DNA from: Tannerella sp.
Lineage (GTDB): Bacteria; Bacteroidota; Bacteroidia; Bacteroidales; Tannerellaceae
DNA length: 64,000 nucleotides
Assembly (NCBI GenBank): GCA_031285565.1
Contig: JAITVY010000020.1
Span: forward strand, 1 to 64,000
Direction of reading: 5' to 3'
The notes under the pieces were generated by a model. That model saw nothing but the letters and a program-made list of their open reading frames with translations, was not told the origin of the DNA and did no database searches. The position numbers and the translations under genes are program-made. This document shows, one piece after another, positions 24,974 through 33,331 of the stretch (the first letter of the stretch is position 1; each line of letters begins with the position of its first letter).

Positions 24974-26419
24974 ATGGATGTTGCCAAAAATATATATGTT
25001 TCCGTAAAGAAAAATATTCTATTATTTACAGGCCTACTTGCTATATTGTTTTTAGCTATAACAAAAGATACAATAGGGTTGTTTGGTAGTTGTCTTATAG
25101 CATTGTTGCCCTTTGTGTTGTTAAGCTTATATTATTCTATCCAAAATCCTTACGGATTATATTTTACTATTTTTATATTGAATTACTTCGTCATGGGACT
25201 CAATCGTTATATTCCTGCAATTCCTGGTGGGGTAATAATTGATGGATCTTTACTTTTATTATTAATCATATTATTGTTTCAGTCTACTTATAAAAGGATA
25301 CCGTGGAAATATTCATTTAATGGGTGGACATTGGTTTCAGTAATTTGGATGATTTATTGTTACTGTTGTTTATGGAATCCGGAATCTGTTTCAAAAGGTG
25401 CATGGTTTACTGCTATTAGAGGAATGGCATTTTATATGCTGATTGTAGCGATATTAGTTCCGCTTATAATCATGAATTATAAACAAATGAAAGCATTTGT
25501 TATAGTTTGGGGAGTCTTGATATTTTTTGCAGCAGCAAAGGCTTATATTCAGAAAAATGTAGGGTTTGATGATGCTGAGTGGCGTTGGCTAATGGAAAGA
25601 GGTGGTACAACCCATTTATTAGCAACAGGAACAAGGTATTTTTCATTTTTTACTGATGCCTCTAATTTTGGAACCGGTTTAGCATTTGCAGCTGTTGTTT
25701 TTCTTATCACATCCTTTTTTGAAAAAGGGTGGGTGAGAATTTATTATTGGTTTGTAGTAGTTGCTGCAATTTATGGGATGGTTGTTTCGGGAACTAGAAC
25801 AGCTATGGCCATTCCTTTTTTCTCATTTGTATTATATGCTGCCATTTGTCGAAATTGGAAGGTTTCGACGTTTATAATTTCCCTAATGGTGGTTATATTT
25901 TGTTTTTTTAAATTCACATATATAGGGCAGGGACATCCGGATATACGTCGTATGCGGAGTGCATTTGATTCAAATAATGCATCAAAAAATGTTCGCGTAG
26001 AGAATCAGAAATTAATCCGAACATATATGGCGGATAAACCTTTTGGGGTTGGTTTGGGATTAGGAGGGGTAAGAGCACAGGAATATACCCCAGATTCATA
26101 TATTGCAAAGATACCTACGGACTCCTGGTTTGTTTCGGTATGGGTTGAAACAGGTATTGTTGGTTTGACTTTATATTTACTATTAATGTTTTCATGTATT
26201 GGATATGGGGTATATCTTATCGTTTTTAAATTAAAGAACAGGCAATTAAAGGCATATGTCAGTAGCTTTACGGTGGGAATTTTTGCTATGTTATTAGCCT
26301 CTTCATCGAATGAAATATTTGCCCAATTTTCAAACAGCATTATAATTTATACGTTTTTCGCATTTATTTTTATTAGTCCACGGTTAGATAAGGAATTGAT
26401 TGATGAGCAGACAAATTGA
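24974..26419 (+). CDS. Wzy-like polymerase / O-antigen ligase family membrane protein
   Basis: A 481-residue multi-span protein with about a dozen hydrophobic segments and one larger outer loop (about 310-390, including VRVENQKLIRTYMADKPFGVGLGLGG). The motif VVSGTRTAMAIPF near 270 and the G-x-G-x-G loop are typical of the O-antigen ligase/Wzy family. In this locus it most likely polymerises lipid-linked repeat units in the periplasm. It overlaps the next gene by 20 bases. Confidence 0.82.
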   Translation: MDVAKNIYVSVKKNILLFTGLLAILFLAITKDTIGLFGSCLIALLPFVLLSLYYSIQNPYGLYFTIFILNYFVMGLNRYIPAIPGGVIIDGSLLLLLIILLFQSTYKRIPWKYSFNGWTLVSVIWMIYCYCCLWNPESVSKGAWFTAIRGMAFYMLIVAILVPLIIMNYKQMKAFVIVWGVLIFFAAAKAYIQKNVGFDDAEWRWLMERGGTTHLLATGTRYFSFFTDASNFGTGLAFAAVVFLITSFFEKGWVRIYYWFVVVAAIYGMVVSGTRTAMAIPFFSFVLYAAICRNWKVSTFIISLMVVIFCFFKFTYIGQGHPDIRRMRSAFDSNNASKNVRVENQKLIRTYMADKPFGVGLGLGGVRAQEYTPDSYIAKIPTDSWFVSVWVETGIVGLTLYLLLMFSCIGYGVYLIVFKLKNRQLKAYVSSFTVGIFAMLLASSSNEIFAQFSNSIIIYTFFAFIFISPRLDKELIDEQTN

Positions 26420-27302
26420 ACTATCTGTTGTTACAATAAATTATAATGGAGTGGAGGATACTCTTGAATTAATATATTCCCTTCGAAAATATTTAACAGT
26501 TCAATATGAAATTATTGTTGTTGATAATGCTTCAGATAATGACGAGGTGAGTATTATAAACCAAATGGCTCCGGATTGTATTACGATAGCCAATGATAAA
26601 AACATAGGTTTTTCAGGAGGTAATAATATAGGTATAAAAAAGGCAACAGGACGCTATATACTTATGCTAAATAATGATACTATAGTAAAAGATGATTCTG
26701 TGCAAAAACTGATTACATTTATGGATGCTAATCCGCAAATAGGAGGTGTTTCTCCTAAATTATTATATGCGGAAGCTTCTCCTGATATCATTCAATATGC
26801 CGGTGCTACAGAATTATCTATGGTAACACTTCGGAATAAGACAATAGGGCAGGGAGAGATTGATAAAGGGCAATACAACGAATCTCAAAAAACGTCATTT
26901 CTTCACGGTGCAGCCATGATGATCCGTCGGGAAGCTATTGAAAAGGCCGGATTAATGCCTGAAGTCTTTTTTCTGTATTATGAAGAAATCGATTGGTCTA
27001 CCCAGATAGAAAAGAACGGTTTTGAATTATGGTACAATCCGGTTTGTTCGATTTATCATAAAGAAAGCCGCAGTGTCGGAAGCGAAAGTCCCTTGAAGAT
27101 ATATTATATGACGCGAAATCGATTATTATATGCTTGGCGGAATCGATTGGGGTTGGCTAAGATTTTGTCTTTTATTTATCTATTTGGAGTGGCTGCAACA
27201 AGAAATACTATAAAATACTTGCTGAGAGGAGACTTGGATTTGGCTAGATCTGTCGTTTGCGGCGGTCTTGCGTTTATAAAATTGAAAAACAAATTAAATT
27301 AA
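26400..27302 (+). CDS. GT2 glycosyltransferase (rhamnosyltransferase-like)
   Basis: A 300-residue GT-A enzyme. It has the N-terminal VVTINYNGVEDTLELI, the metal-binding Asp-x-Asp-like LNNDTIV at about 96, FLHGAAMMIRREAIEKAGLMPEVFFLYYEEIDWS (acceptor and base region) and C-terminal basic and hydrophobic helices. It resembles family 2 rhamnosyl- and N-acetylglucosaminyl-transferases of EPS clusters; the sugar is not predictable. The start lies inside the polymerase gene, so translation is probably coupled. Confidence 0.88.
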   Translation: MMSRQIELSVVTINYNGVEDTLELIYSLRKYLTVQYEIIVVDNASDNDEVSIINQMAPDCITIANDKNIGFSGGNNIGIKKATGRYILMLNNDTIVKDDSVQKLITFMDANPQIGGVSPKLLYAEASPDIIQYAGATELSMVTLRNKTIGQGEIDKGQYNESQKTSFLHGAAMMIRREAIEKAGLMPEVFFLYYEEIDWSTQIEKNGFELWYNPVCSIYHKESRSVGSESPLKIYYMTRNRLLYAWRNRLGLAKILSFIYLFGVAATRNTIKYLLRGDLDLARSVVCGGLAFIKLKNKLN

Positions 27303-27304
27303 GA

Positions 27305-28479
27305 ATGAATTTTATTTATATAATAGATTATATCATATTTATAATATTGGCAATTTCATGTTTATATTTATTTGTGTTTGCCTTATTTTCTTTGAAAAAA
27401 TCAGCAGAAAGTTATCCTCCTGTAAATGAACTAATGCGTTATCTAATACTTTTTCCGGCATATAAAGAGGATAAAGTTATAGTGAAAAGCGTGAATGAAT
27501 TTTTAAAACAAACGTATCCTTCTGAGCGATATACTCTAGTTGTTATTTCTGATCAAATGCAGGAAGAAACTAATGACATATTACGTCAGATGCCGATTTG
27601 TTTATTAGAAGTCCATTTTGAGCAAAGTACAAAGGCCAGAGCTTTGAATTTTGCTATAAAAGAACTGGATTGTGATAAATTTGATGCAGTTATCATTGTA
27701 GATGGTGATAATTTGGTTGAACCTAATTTTTTAGAAGAAGTAAATAAAGCCTGTGTAACTGTTAAGACGAAAGCTTATCAGGCACATCGGGTTGCAAAAA
27801 ATACGAATACAACAGTCTCAGTACTTGATGCTGTTAGTGAGGAAATAAACAATTCTATTTTCAGAAAAGGTTTTGCTAATGCAGGATTCTCGGCTACACT
27901 TTCTGGCTCCGGAATGATTTTTGAAATGAATTGGTTTAAAGAACATGTTGCTAAGTTAACATCAAGTGGTGAAGATAAGGAACTGGAAGTATTACTTCTT
28001 AAACAAAAAAAATCAGATAAAATATCTGGAAGATATATATATATGATGAGAAGATTCAAAAAACAGGTGCTTTTTATCAGCAGCGTAGAAGATGGTTGGC
28101 AGCACAATATGGAACTTTATATAAATCTATCAAAGATCTCCCGGAAGCATTGAAAACCAGGAACTATGATTATTGTAATAAGTTAGTACAGTGGATGATG
28201 CTTCCCCGGATTATGTTGATCGGTTTGACCTGTATAGTCACGTTGTTTTGGACTATTTTTAATTTTTATCATTCTGTGAAATGGTGGGGAATATTAATTA
28301 TTTTAGGATTGGCATTAGCATTGGCAATACCCCCAAATTTTTGGAATAGAAAATTGTTAAAAGCTATTTGGCAGATTCCGGTTCTTTTTGTTTTGATGTT
28401 TTTGAATTTTTTTAGAATGAAAGGTGCGTATGGGAAATTTGTACACACGGATCATAAAGAAAATAAAGCAGAAAATTAG
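27305..28479 (+). pseudogene. CesA-like GT2 glycosyltransferase split at an (AT)6 tract
   Basis: A membrane glycosyltransferase whose reading frame breaks at 28033-28044. The first part (from ATG 27305) has an N-terminal helix, LILFPAYKE, IIVDGDN (D-x-D) and SGEDKELE. The upstream frame ends at 28153 as a nonsense tail. The rest, in another frame, carries YDEKIQKTGAFYQQRRRWLAAQY with the Q-x-x-R-W motif and three C-terminal membrane helices. Deleting one AT unit gives a continuous reading through SGRYIYDEKIQKTG. As read, the product lacks Q-x-x-R-W and should be inactive. Phase variation or a read error are both possible. Confidence 0.85.
28033..28044. repeat. (AT)6 dinucleotide tract at the GT2 frameshift
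   Basis: Six AT units inside the coding region of the split GT2 gene. With five units the two halves are in frame; with six, as here, they are not. This is a typical slipped-strand site. Confidence 0.8.
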
Positions 28480-28509
28480 TCGATAATTATTCTTAAGTAT
28501 GTTTTGATA

Positions 28510-29124
28510 ATGAGTCTTATTGCTACAATAAAATCAAATGACCGTCTTAAAAAGTTTTTTTGGAGACTATGTATTCATTCAACTAAGGATCGTCCTCGCC
28601 AGTGGTTTCGATTATTGCTTCCTATTTTTATAAAGCGAGGAAAGAAATCCGTAATTTATAGAAGTGTACGAAAGGACATTTTTCCTTCGCACCAGTTTAC
28701 ACTAGGAAATTATTCTATTGTAGAAGATTTTGCAACAATTGCAAATGCAATGGGTGATATTCATATCGGTAACAGAAGCCGGATTGGTTTAGGAAACACG
28801 ATCATAGGTCCTGTAAATATAGGTAACAATGTAAACCTGGCTCAAAATGTTGTGGTATCGGGTCTGAATCATAATTATTCGGATGTCAATCGAACAATTA
28901 AAGCACAAGGAGTAAATACATCGCTTATTGTTATCAGGGATGATGTCTGGATTGGTGCAAATTCTGTTGTTTTAGCAGGTGTTACAATTGGGAAGCATGT
29001 TGTTGTGGGCGCAGGGAGTGTAGTAACAAGAGATATACCTGATTATTCAATTGCATTGGGAAATCCGGCAAGGGTGATAAAAGTGTATGATTTAGATCGG
29101 AAAGAATGGGTAAAAGCATATTGA
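28510..29124 (+). CDS. Left-handed beta-helix acyltransferase (hexapeptide family)
   Basis: A 204-residue transferase of the LbH/WbbJ type that would O- or N-acetylate the EPS sugars. Hexapeptide turns run from about 85 to 190 (IHIGNRSRIGLGNTIIGPVNIGNNVNLAQNVVVSGLNHNY; VWIGANSVVLAGVTIG; VVVGAGSVVTRDIPDYSIALGNPARVIK). The loop His in GLNHNY is the usual catalytic His. The TTG two codons upstream (28504) is a weaker start than the ATG at 28510. Confidence 0.88.
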   Translation: MSLIATIKSNDRLKKFFWRLCIHSTKDRPRQWFRLLLPIFIKRGKKSVIYRSVRKDIFPSHQFTLGNYSIVEDFATIANAMGDIHIGNRSRIGLGNTIIGPVNIGNNVNLAQNVVVSGLNHNYSDVNRTIKAQGVNTSLIVIRDDVWIGANSVVLAGVTIGKHVVVGAGSVVTRDIPDYSIALGNPARVIKVYDLDRKEWVKAY

Positions 29125-29128
29125 TGAT

Positions 29129-30610
29129 ATGTCTGTTAAGAAAGAATTAATTAGTGGTTTTGCATATACGGCAATAGCTAAATATATAGGGATTGCTATT
29201 TCATTTATAATAACGGCTGTTTTATCCCGGCTGTTATTACCGGAGGAATTTGGTATTGTTGCAGTTGCAACAGTATTGATAAACTTTTTTAATTTGCTTT
29301 CGGATATGGGTATAGCACCAGCTATTGTTCAAAATAAATCGCTAAATAGTACAGACTATAGCAATATTTTTTCCTTTACGATATGGATTGGGGTTATATT
29401 AGCAATTCTTTTTTTTATTATATCTCCATTTATCTCGGCATACTATAAAAATGAGCAATTACTTCATATTTGCAGATTACTTTCTGTAAATATAATGTTT
29501 GTAACCTGGAATATTATACCGAATGCACTTCTTTATAAAGAGAAGATGTTTAAGTATTTGGCATATCGTAATTTGATTGTTCAGTTAATCGGAGGTAGTT
29601 TAGCGGTAATAGTAGCATTAAACGGACTTGGTATTTATGCATTATTAGTAAATCCTATTTTTACAGCGATTGTCATGTTTTTTATAAGCTATGCCAGGTT
29701 TCCTCAAAAATTGCGTTTGTTCTTTCGTTTTACGTCTATTCAAAAAATACGCTCTTTTTCGATTTATCAGTTTTTCTTTAATATGGTGAATTATTTTAGT
29801 CGTAATCTGGATAAATTAGTGATAGGGCGTGTTCTGGGAAGTGGGCAGTTAGGGTATTATGAAAAATCTTACCGCATGATGATGCTTCCATTGGAAAATA
29901 TCACTTTTGTAATTAATCCGGTAATGTTGCCTGTGTTTTCAGAATTTCAAAATGATTTGAATCGTTTGTCAACATCGTATATGAAAGTTATTCGGACATT
30001 GGCTTTTGTCGGATTTAGCTTAACATTGTTGCTTTTTTTTGCTGCACGTGAATTAGTTTTATTGATTTTTGGCTTACAATGGGAGCCTTCGGTTGGTGTT
30101 TTTCGTATTCTATCATTATCTGTAGGAATTCAAATTATTTTATCTACAGCCGGCTCTATTTTTCAGGCTGCAAATTCAACAAAGGTCATGTTTTTTACCA
30201 GTCTAATTACGGCAGCTATAAATATTTCCGGTTTATTTACCAGTATATTTTTATTTGGAACGATTGAGGCTGTTGCTTATGCTGTTTTAATTGCTTTTGC
30301 AATTAATTTTTTTGTAACCTATTATGCGATGTTTCGTTTCACATTTTATAATATGACATATTTAGCAAATTTTTTGAAACAACTGGTTTCGCCACTTTGT
30401 ATGTGTTTATTAATAGCTATCGTATTATTCTTTATGTTTGGTATGCAAACATATTCTGTTTTTCAACAGGAATATCTGAATCTTGTATTAGGGTTAGTTG
30501 TTAAAGGTTTTGTTATTTTGATCGGAGTAGTTTCCTATGTGCAACTGAGAGGTTATTATGATATTTGGGGCAGAGTAAAAATGTTGGTTACTAAAAATAG
30601 AAGAAAATGA
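29129..30610 (+). CDS. Wzx-type polysaccharide flippase
   Basis: A 493-residue membrane protein of the MOP/PST superfamily, with about 12-14 hydrophobic segments throughout. The family's N-terminal stretch ISGFAYTAIAKYIGIAISFIITAVLSRLLLPEEFGIVAVA is clear, and SRNLDKLVIGRVLGSGQLGYYEKSYRMM is the conserved mid-region. It flips the lipid-linked repeat unit to the periplasmic side. It starts 4 bases after the acyltransferase stop and overlaps the next gene by 4 (ATGA). Confidence 0.92.
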   Translation: MSVKKELISGFAYTAIAKYIGIAISFIITAVLSRLLLPEEFGIVAVATVLINFFNLLSDMGIAPAIVQNKSLNSTDYSNIFSFTIWIGVILAILFFIISPFISAYYKNEQLLHICRLLSVNIMFVTWNIIPNALLYKEKMFKYLAYRNLIVQLIGGSLAVIVALNGLGIYALLVNPIFTAIVMFFISYARFPQKLRLFFRFTSIQKIRSFSIYQFFFNMVNYFSRNLDKLVIGRVLGSGQLGYYEKSYRMMMLPLENITFVINPVMLPVFSEFQNDLNRLSTSYMKVIRTLAFVGFSLTLLLFFAARELVLLIFGLQWEPSVGVFRILSLSVGIQIILSTAGSIFQAANSTKVMFFTSLITAAINISGLFTSIFLFGTIEAVAYAVLIAFAINFFVTYYAMFRFTFYNMTYLANFLKQLVSPLCMCLLIAIVLFFMFGMQTYSVFQQEYLNLVLGLVVKGFVILIGVVSYVQLRGYYDIWGRVKMLVTKNRRK

Positions 30611-31728
30611 CACTATTATATCTGGCTTTTCGTGGATTTGATGAATTTAATGGTATTAGTAAGAAAATGAAATACCAGATTGATGCTCTTCGGACGAACG
30701 GATTTAATGTAAAGGTTTGCTATCAGATAATCGATGTTAATAATTCAAGTAAACGAATGATAGACAATGATGTTCTTGAAGATTTCGGCAATGGATTTAT
30801 ATCAAAATTCAAGAAACGCTTTAGTTTTGATTCTTTAGTGCACTATATTAAACAAGAACATATAAAATTTCTTTATATCCGATATGAACATAATGCCAGC
30901 CCCTCATTTATTTCAGCATTAAAAAAGATAAAAAAAACGGGCACACAGATTGTCCTGGAAATTCCGACATATCCATATGATAAAGAATATTGGAAACAAG
31001 GATTGAAACTACGGTTTCATTTATGGCAAGATCAATGTTTTAGAAAAAGATTAGCAAAGCAGGTTAGTCGAATAATTACATTTTCTGAGCATAAATTGAT
31101 TTTTGGAGTACCTACAGTTAATATATCTAATGGCGTTGATTTTGAATCAGTTCCTTTGAAGAAAAGGAACCATAAACAGCAAAACCGACTGAATTTATTA
31201 GGAGTTGCCGAAATTCACCTTTGGCATGGTTTTGACAGATTAATAGCCGGATTAGGTGAGTATTATAAAACAAATCGTTCTTTTGAAGTCTATTTTAATA
31301 TAATTGGCTATGGCGCCCCCGATTATGTAAATCAGTTAAAAAGCCTTGTCTTGAAAAATAATATAGAAAAGTACGTACACTTTCATGGTCCGCAATATGG
31401 TGATGCATTAACTGCATTTTTTGATGATGCTGATATGGGAATTGCTAGTTTAGCGCGCCATCGAAGTAATATATATAATATTAAGACGCTGAAAAACAGA
31501 GAATATGCTGCACGTGGCATACCATTTGTTTATTCAGAATTTGATACTGATTTTGAAGATATGCCTTATATCTTGAAAGTTCCGGCAAATGAAATCCCCA
31601 TTGATATTGAGCAGTTGATCCGGTTCTATGAGAATATACAGCAAACTTCACAGGAAATCAGAGAGTCAATTAGTCATTTATCCTGGGAAAGTCAGATGCA
31701 GAAAGTAATTAATGAAGCTTTTGTCTAA
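30607..31728 (+). CDS. GT4-like glycosyltransferase
   Basis: A 373-residue GT-B enzyme. The N-terminal acceptor domain begins YLAFRGFDEFNGISKKMKYQIDAL. The hinge segment VNISNGVDFESVP precedes a C-terminal donor domain with LLGVAEIHLWHGFDRLIAGL, VHFHGPQYGDALTAFFDDADMGIASL and KNREYAARGIPFVYSE in place of the E-x7-E helix. It is one of two adjacent GT4 genes with strongly overlapping ends. The transferred sugar is unknown. Confidence 0.82.
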   Translation: MTLLYLAFRGFDEFNGISKKMKYQIDALRTNGFNVKVCYQIIDVNNSSKRMIDNDVLEDFGNGFISKFKKRFSFDSLVHYIKQEHIKFLYIRYEHNASPSFISALKKIKKTGTQIVLEIPTYPYDKEYWKQGLKLRFHLWQDQCFRKRLAKQVSRIITFSEHKLIFGVPTVNISNGVDFESVPLKKRNHKQQNRLNLLGVAEIHLWHGFDRLIAGLGEYYKTNRSFEVYFNIIGYGAPDYVNQLKSLVLKNNIEKYVHFHGPQYGDALTAFFDDADMGIASLARHRSNIYNIKTLKNREYAARGIPFVYSEFDTDFEDMPYILKVPANEIPIDIEQLIRFYENIQQTSQEIRESISHLSWESQMQKVINEAFV

Positions 31729-31729
31729 A

Positions 31730-32773
31730 ATGAAAACGATTTTGTTAATCAATAATTATGATATGGCTAAGACACGACAGTCATATCTAAAAGGAATGTC
31801 TCCTAGTTACCATCAGTTCGGTACAAATGAATTAATGGAGACTGGTGAGTATGTTGTGGATTATTTACTGGTTGCACCTAAAAAAAGTAATTCCCGTATA
31901 TTGAAAATTATGTCTTTATTACCTGTTTGGTTGAAAGCATACCGGAAGGCTCGAAAATATGACTATGTATATGGTGCTGCGGATTTTACGGTCGACTTTA
32001 TGGGATTTATGAAAAAGATAGGGTTATTCAAACCTAAGCTGTTAACTATTTTTCATCATCCCCCATTTAAACTTAGGCTCAAAATTGCCACATATGATCA
32101 GATTATATTTCTATGTGAATTTGCCTTTAAGGAGATGACAGAAGCTTTTCCCCGACTAAAAGAACGAATGTTATTTATGCAGTGGGGACCTGATTTACAT
32201 TTTTATAGAAAATATGCTCCGCTGTGTAATTTTGAAAAAATACATAAGAAAATTGTGTTTATCAGTAATGGGAAAACGCATCGGGACCATGAAATTTTAT
32301 TAGAAGCTGCAGAATTTTCTGGAAATCATGCGATTATTGTTTGCGATGAAAAGACATTACCTGCAAATTACAATCAAGAGAAATGTAATTATACAAGTAT
32401 TTTCTATCAAAATAAACCAGATGATATTAAAATGGTAGAGTTATTAAGTAATTGCTCAGTACTTGTTATACCGACTTATCCGAGTGACAAACGACTTGGT
32501 CCGATTGGTTTAACAAGCTTTTTAGATGCAGTAGCTATGGGAATACCTATTATTACAGCAAATAATACGGTTTTAACAGACATTGTTGAAAGAGAAAAAA
32601 TGGGTTTTGTTTACGAAGCTGGAAATGTAAATGATTTGTGTGACAAAATGAATCGATTTGTCAATGAACCTGAATTAATTATATCTTGTGGGAAAAATGC
32701 GGCTGAATTTGGGTTGACAAATAATATTAAAGAGTTTGGAAAACAATTAAAAAAGCAAATTGAAATAATGTGA
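31730..32773 (+). CDS. GT4-like glycosyltransferase
   Basis: About 347 residues from the Met at 31730. An earlier in-frame ATG at 31712 lies inside the previous gene and adds six residues. KTILLINNYDMAKTRQSYLKG opens the N-terminal domain, IFHHPPFKLRL lies near 115, and the C-terminal donor site shows VFISNGKTHRDHEILLEAA, VIPTYPSDKRLGPIGLTSFLDAVAMGIPIITAN (E-x7-E variant) and YEAGNVNDLCDKM. It is the last of the main assembly genes before a 147-base gap. Confidence 0.82.
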   Translation: MKTILLINNYDMAKTRQSYLKGMSPSYHQFGTNELMETGEYVVDYLLVAPKKSNSRILKIMSLLPVWLKAYRKARKYDYVYGAADFTVDFMGFMKKIGLFKPKLLTIFHHPPFKLRLKIATYDQIIFLCEFAFKEMTEAFPRLKERMLFMQWGPDLHFYRKYAPLCNFEKIHKKIVFISNGKTHRDHEILLEAAEFSGNHAIIVCDEKTLPANYNQEKCNYTSIFYQNKPDDIKMVELLSNCSVLVIPTYPSDKRLGPIGLTSFLDAVAMGIPIITANNTVLTDIVEREKMGFVYEAGNVNDLCDKMNRFVNEPELIISCGKNAAEFGLTNNIKEFGKQLKKQIEIM

Positions 32774-32791
32774 TTTATTTGTTTTTTAATA

Positions 32792-32799
32792 TATATTTG
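32792..32799 (+). promoter_or_regulatory. Internal -7 element TATATTTG
   Basis: A TAnnTTTG match in the 147-base gap before the secreted-protein pair. It suggests that the second half of the EPS locus (32921 onwards) can be transcribed separately. No -33 TTTG is at the usual distance. Confidence 0.4.
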
Positions 32800-32920
32800 T
32801 ATGCTGAACAAAATAGTCTTACGAAAAAAAAATATAACTATCATAATTAATAAAGAGAGCCTACCTAAGAATAAATTTAACTCTACTTATAAATTTACTA
32901 ACTATTAAAATAAAGATTAC

Positions 32921-33331
32921 ATGAAAAAGATTTACTTATTTTTCTATTTTTTTATCGCTTTTGGTGCATTAATTTCGGCCCAACATGAAAAAGTTATTTA
33001 TTTAACTATAGAACAGCCTGAATTACCCTCTTTATATCGTGGTGTGGATATAACAAATTCAGGGAACCAAATCGATTTTTTTTCAGAGATAGATATTCGG
33101 TATTCTGATTTGCAAAAAAGGCTTAGTTTGACTTTTTCAAATATTGCAGAGGTTATATCTGTTAGTATATATAATCTTCAGGGACAAAAAGTAAATTCTT
33201 TTACTGTTGAAGATCCTATGGCAAATCCATATCTGGAACTTGATTTAGGTGTTTATTCTTCGGGAGTATACATTGTTTCTGCGACAGGTGCAAACTATAA
33301 TAAAACTCAAAAAATATACATATCTAAATGA
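32921..33331 (+). CDS. Small secreted DUF3244-like protein
   Basis: 136 residues with a signal peptide (to LISAQ) and one beta-rich domain: RLSLTFSNIAEVISVSIYNLQGQKVNSF ... LDLGVYSSGVYIVSATG. This fits DUF3244 and resembles a T9SS sorting-tail fold standing alone. Its stop overlaps the start of the 1496-residue gene (ATGA), so the two are translated together and may act together outside the cell. Confidence 0.65.
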   Translation: MKKIYLFFYFFIAFGALISAQHEKVIYLTIEQPELPSLYRGVDITNSGNQIDFFSEIDIRYSDLQKRLSLTFSNIAEVISVSIYNLQGQKVNSFTVEDPMANPYLELDLGVYSSGVYIVSATGANYNKTQKIYISK

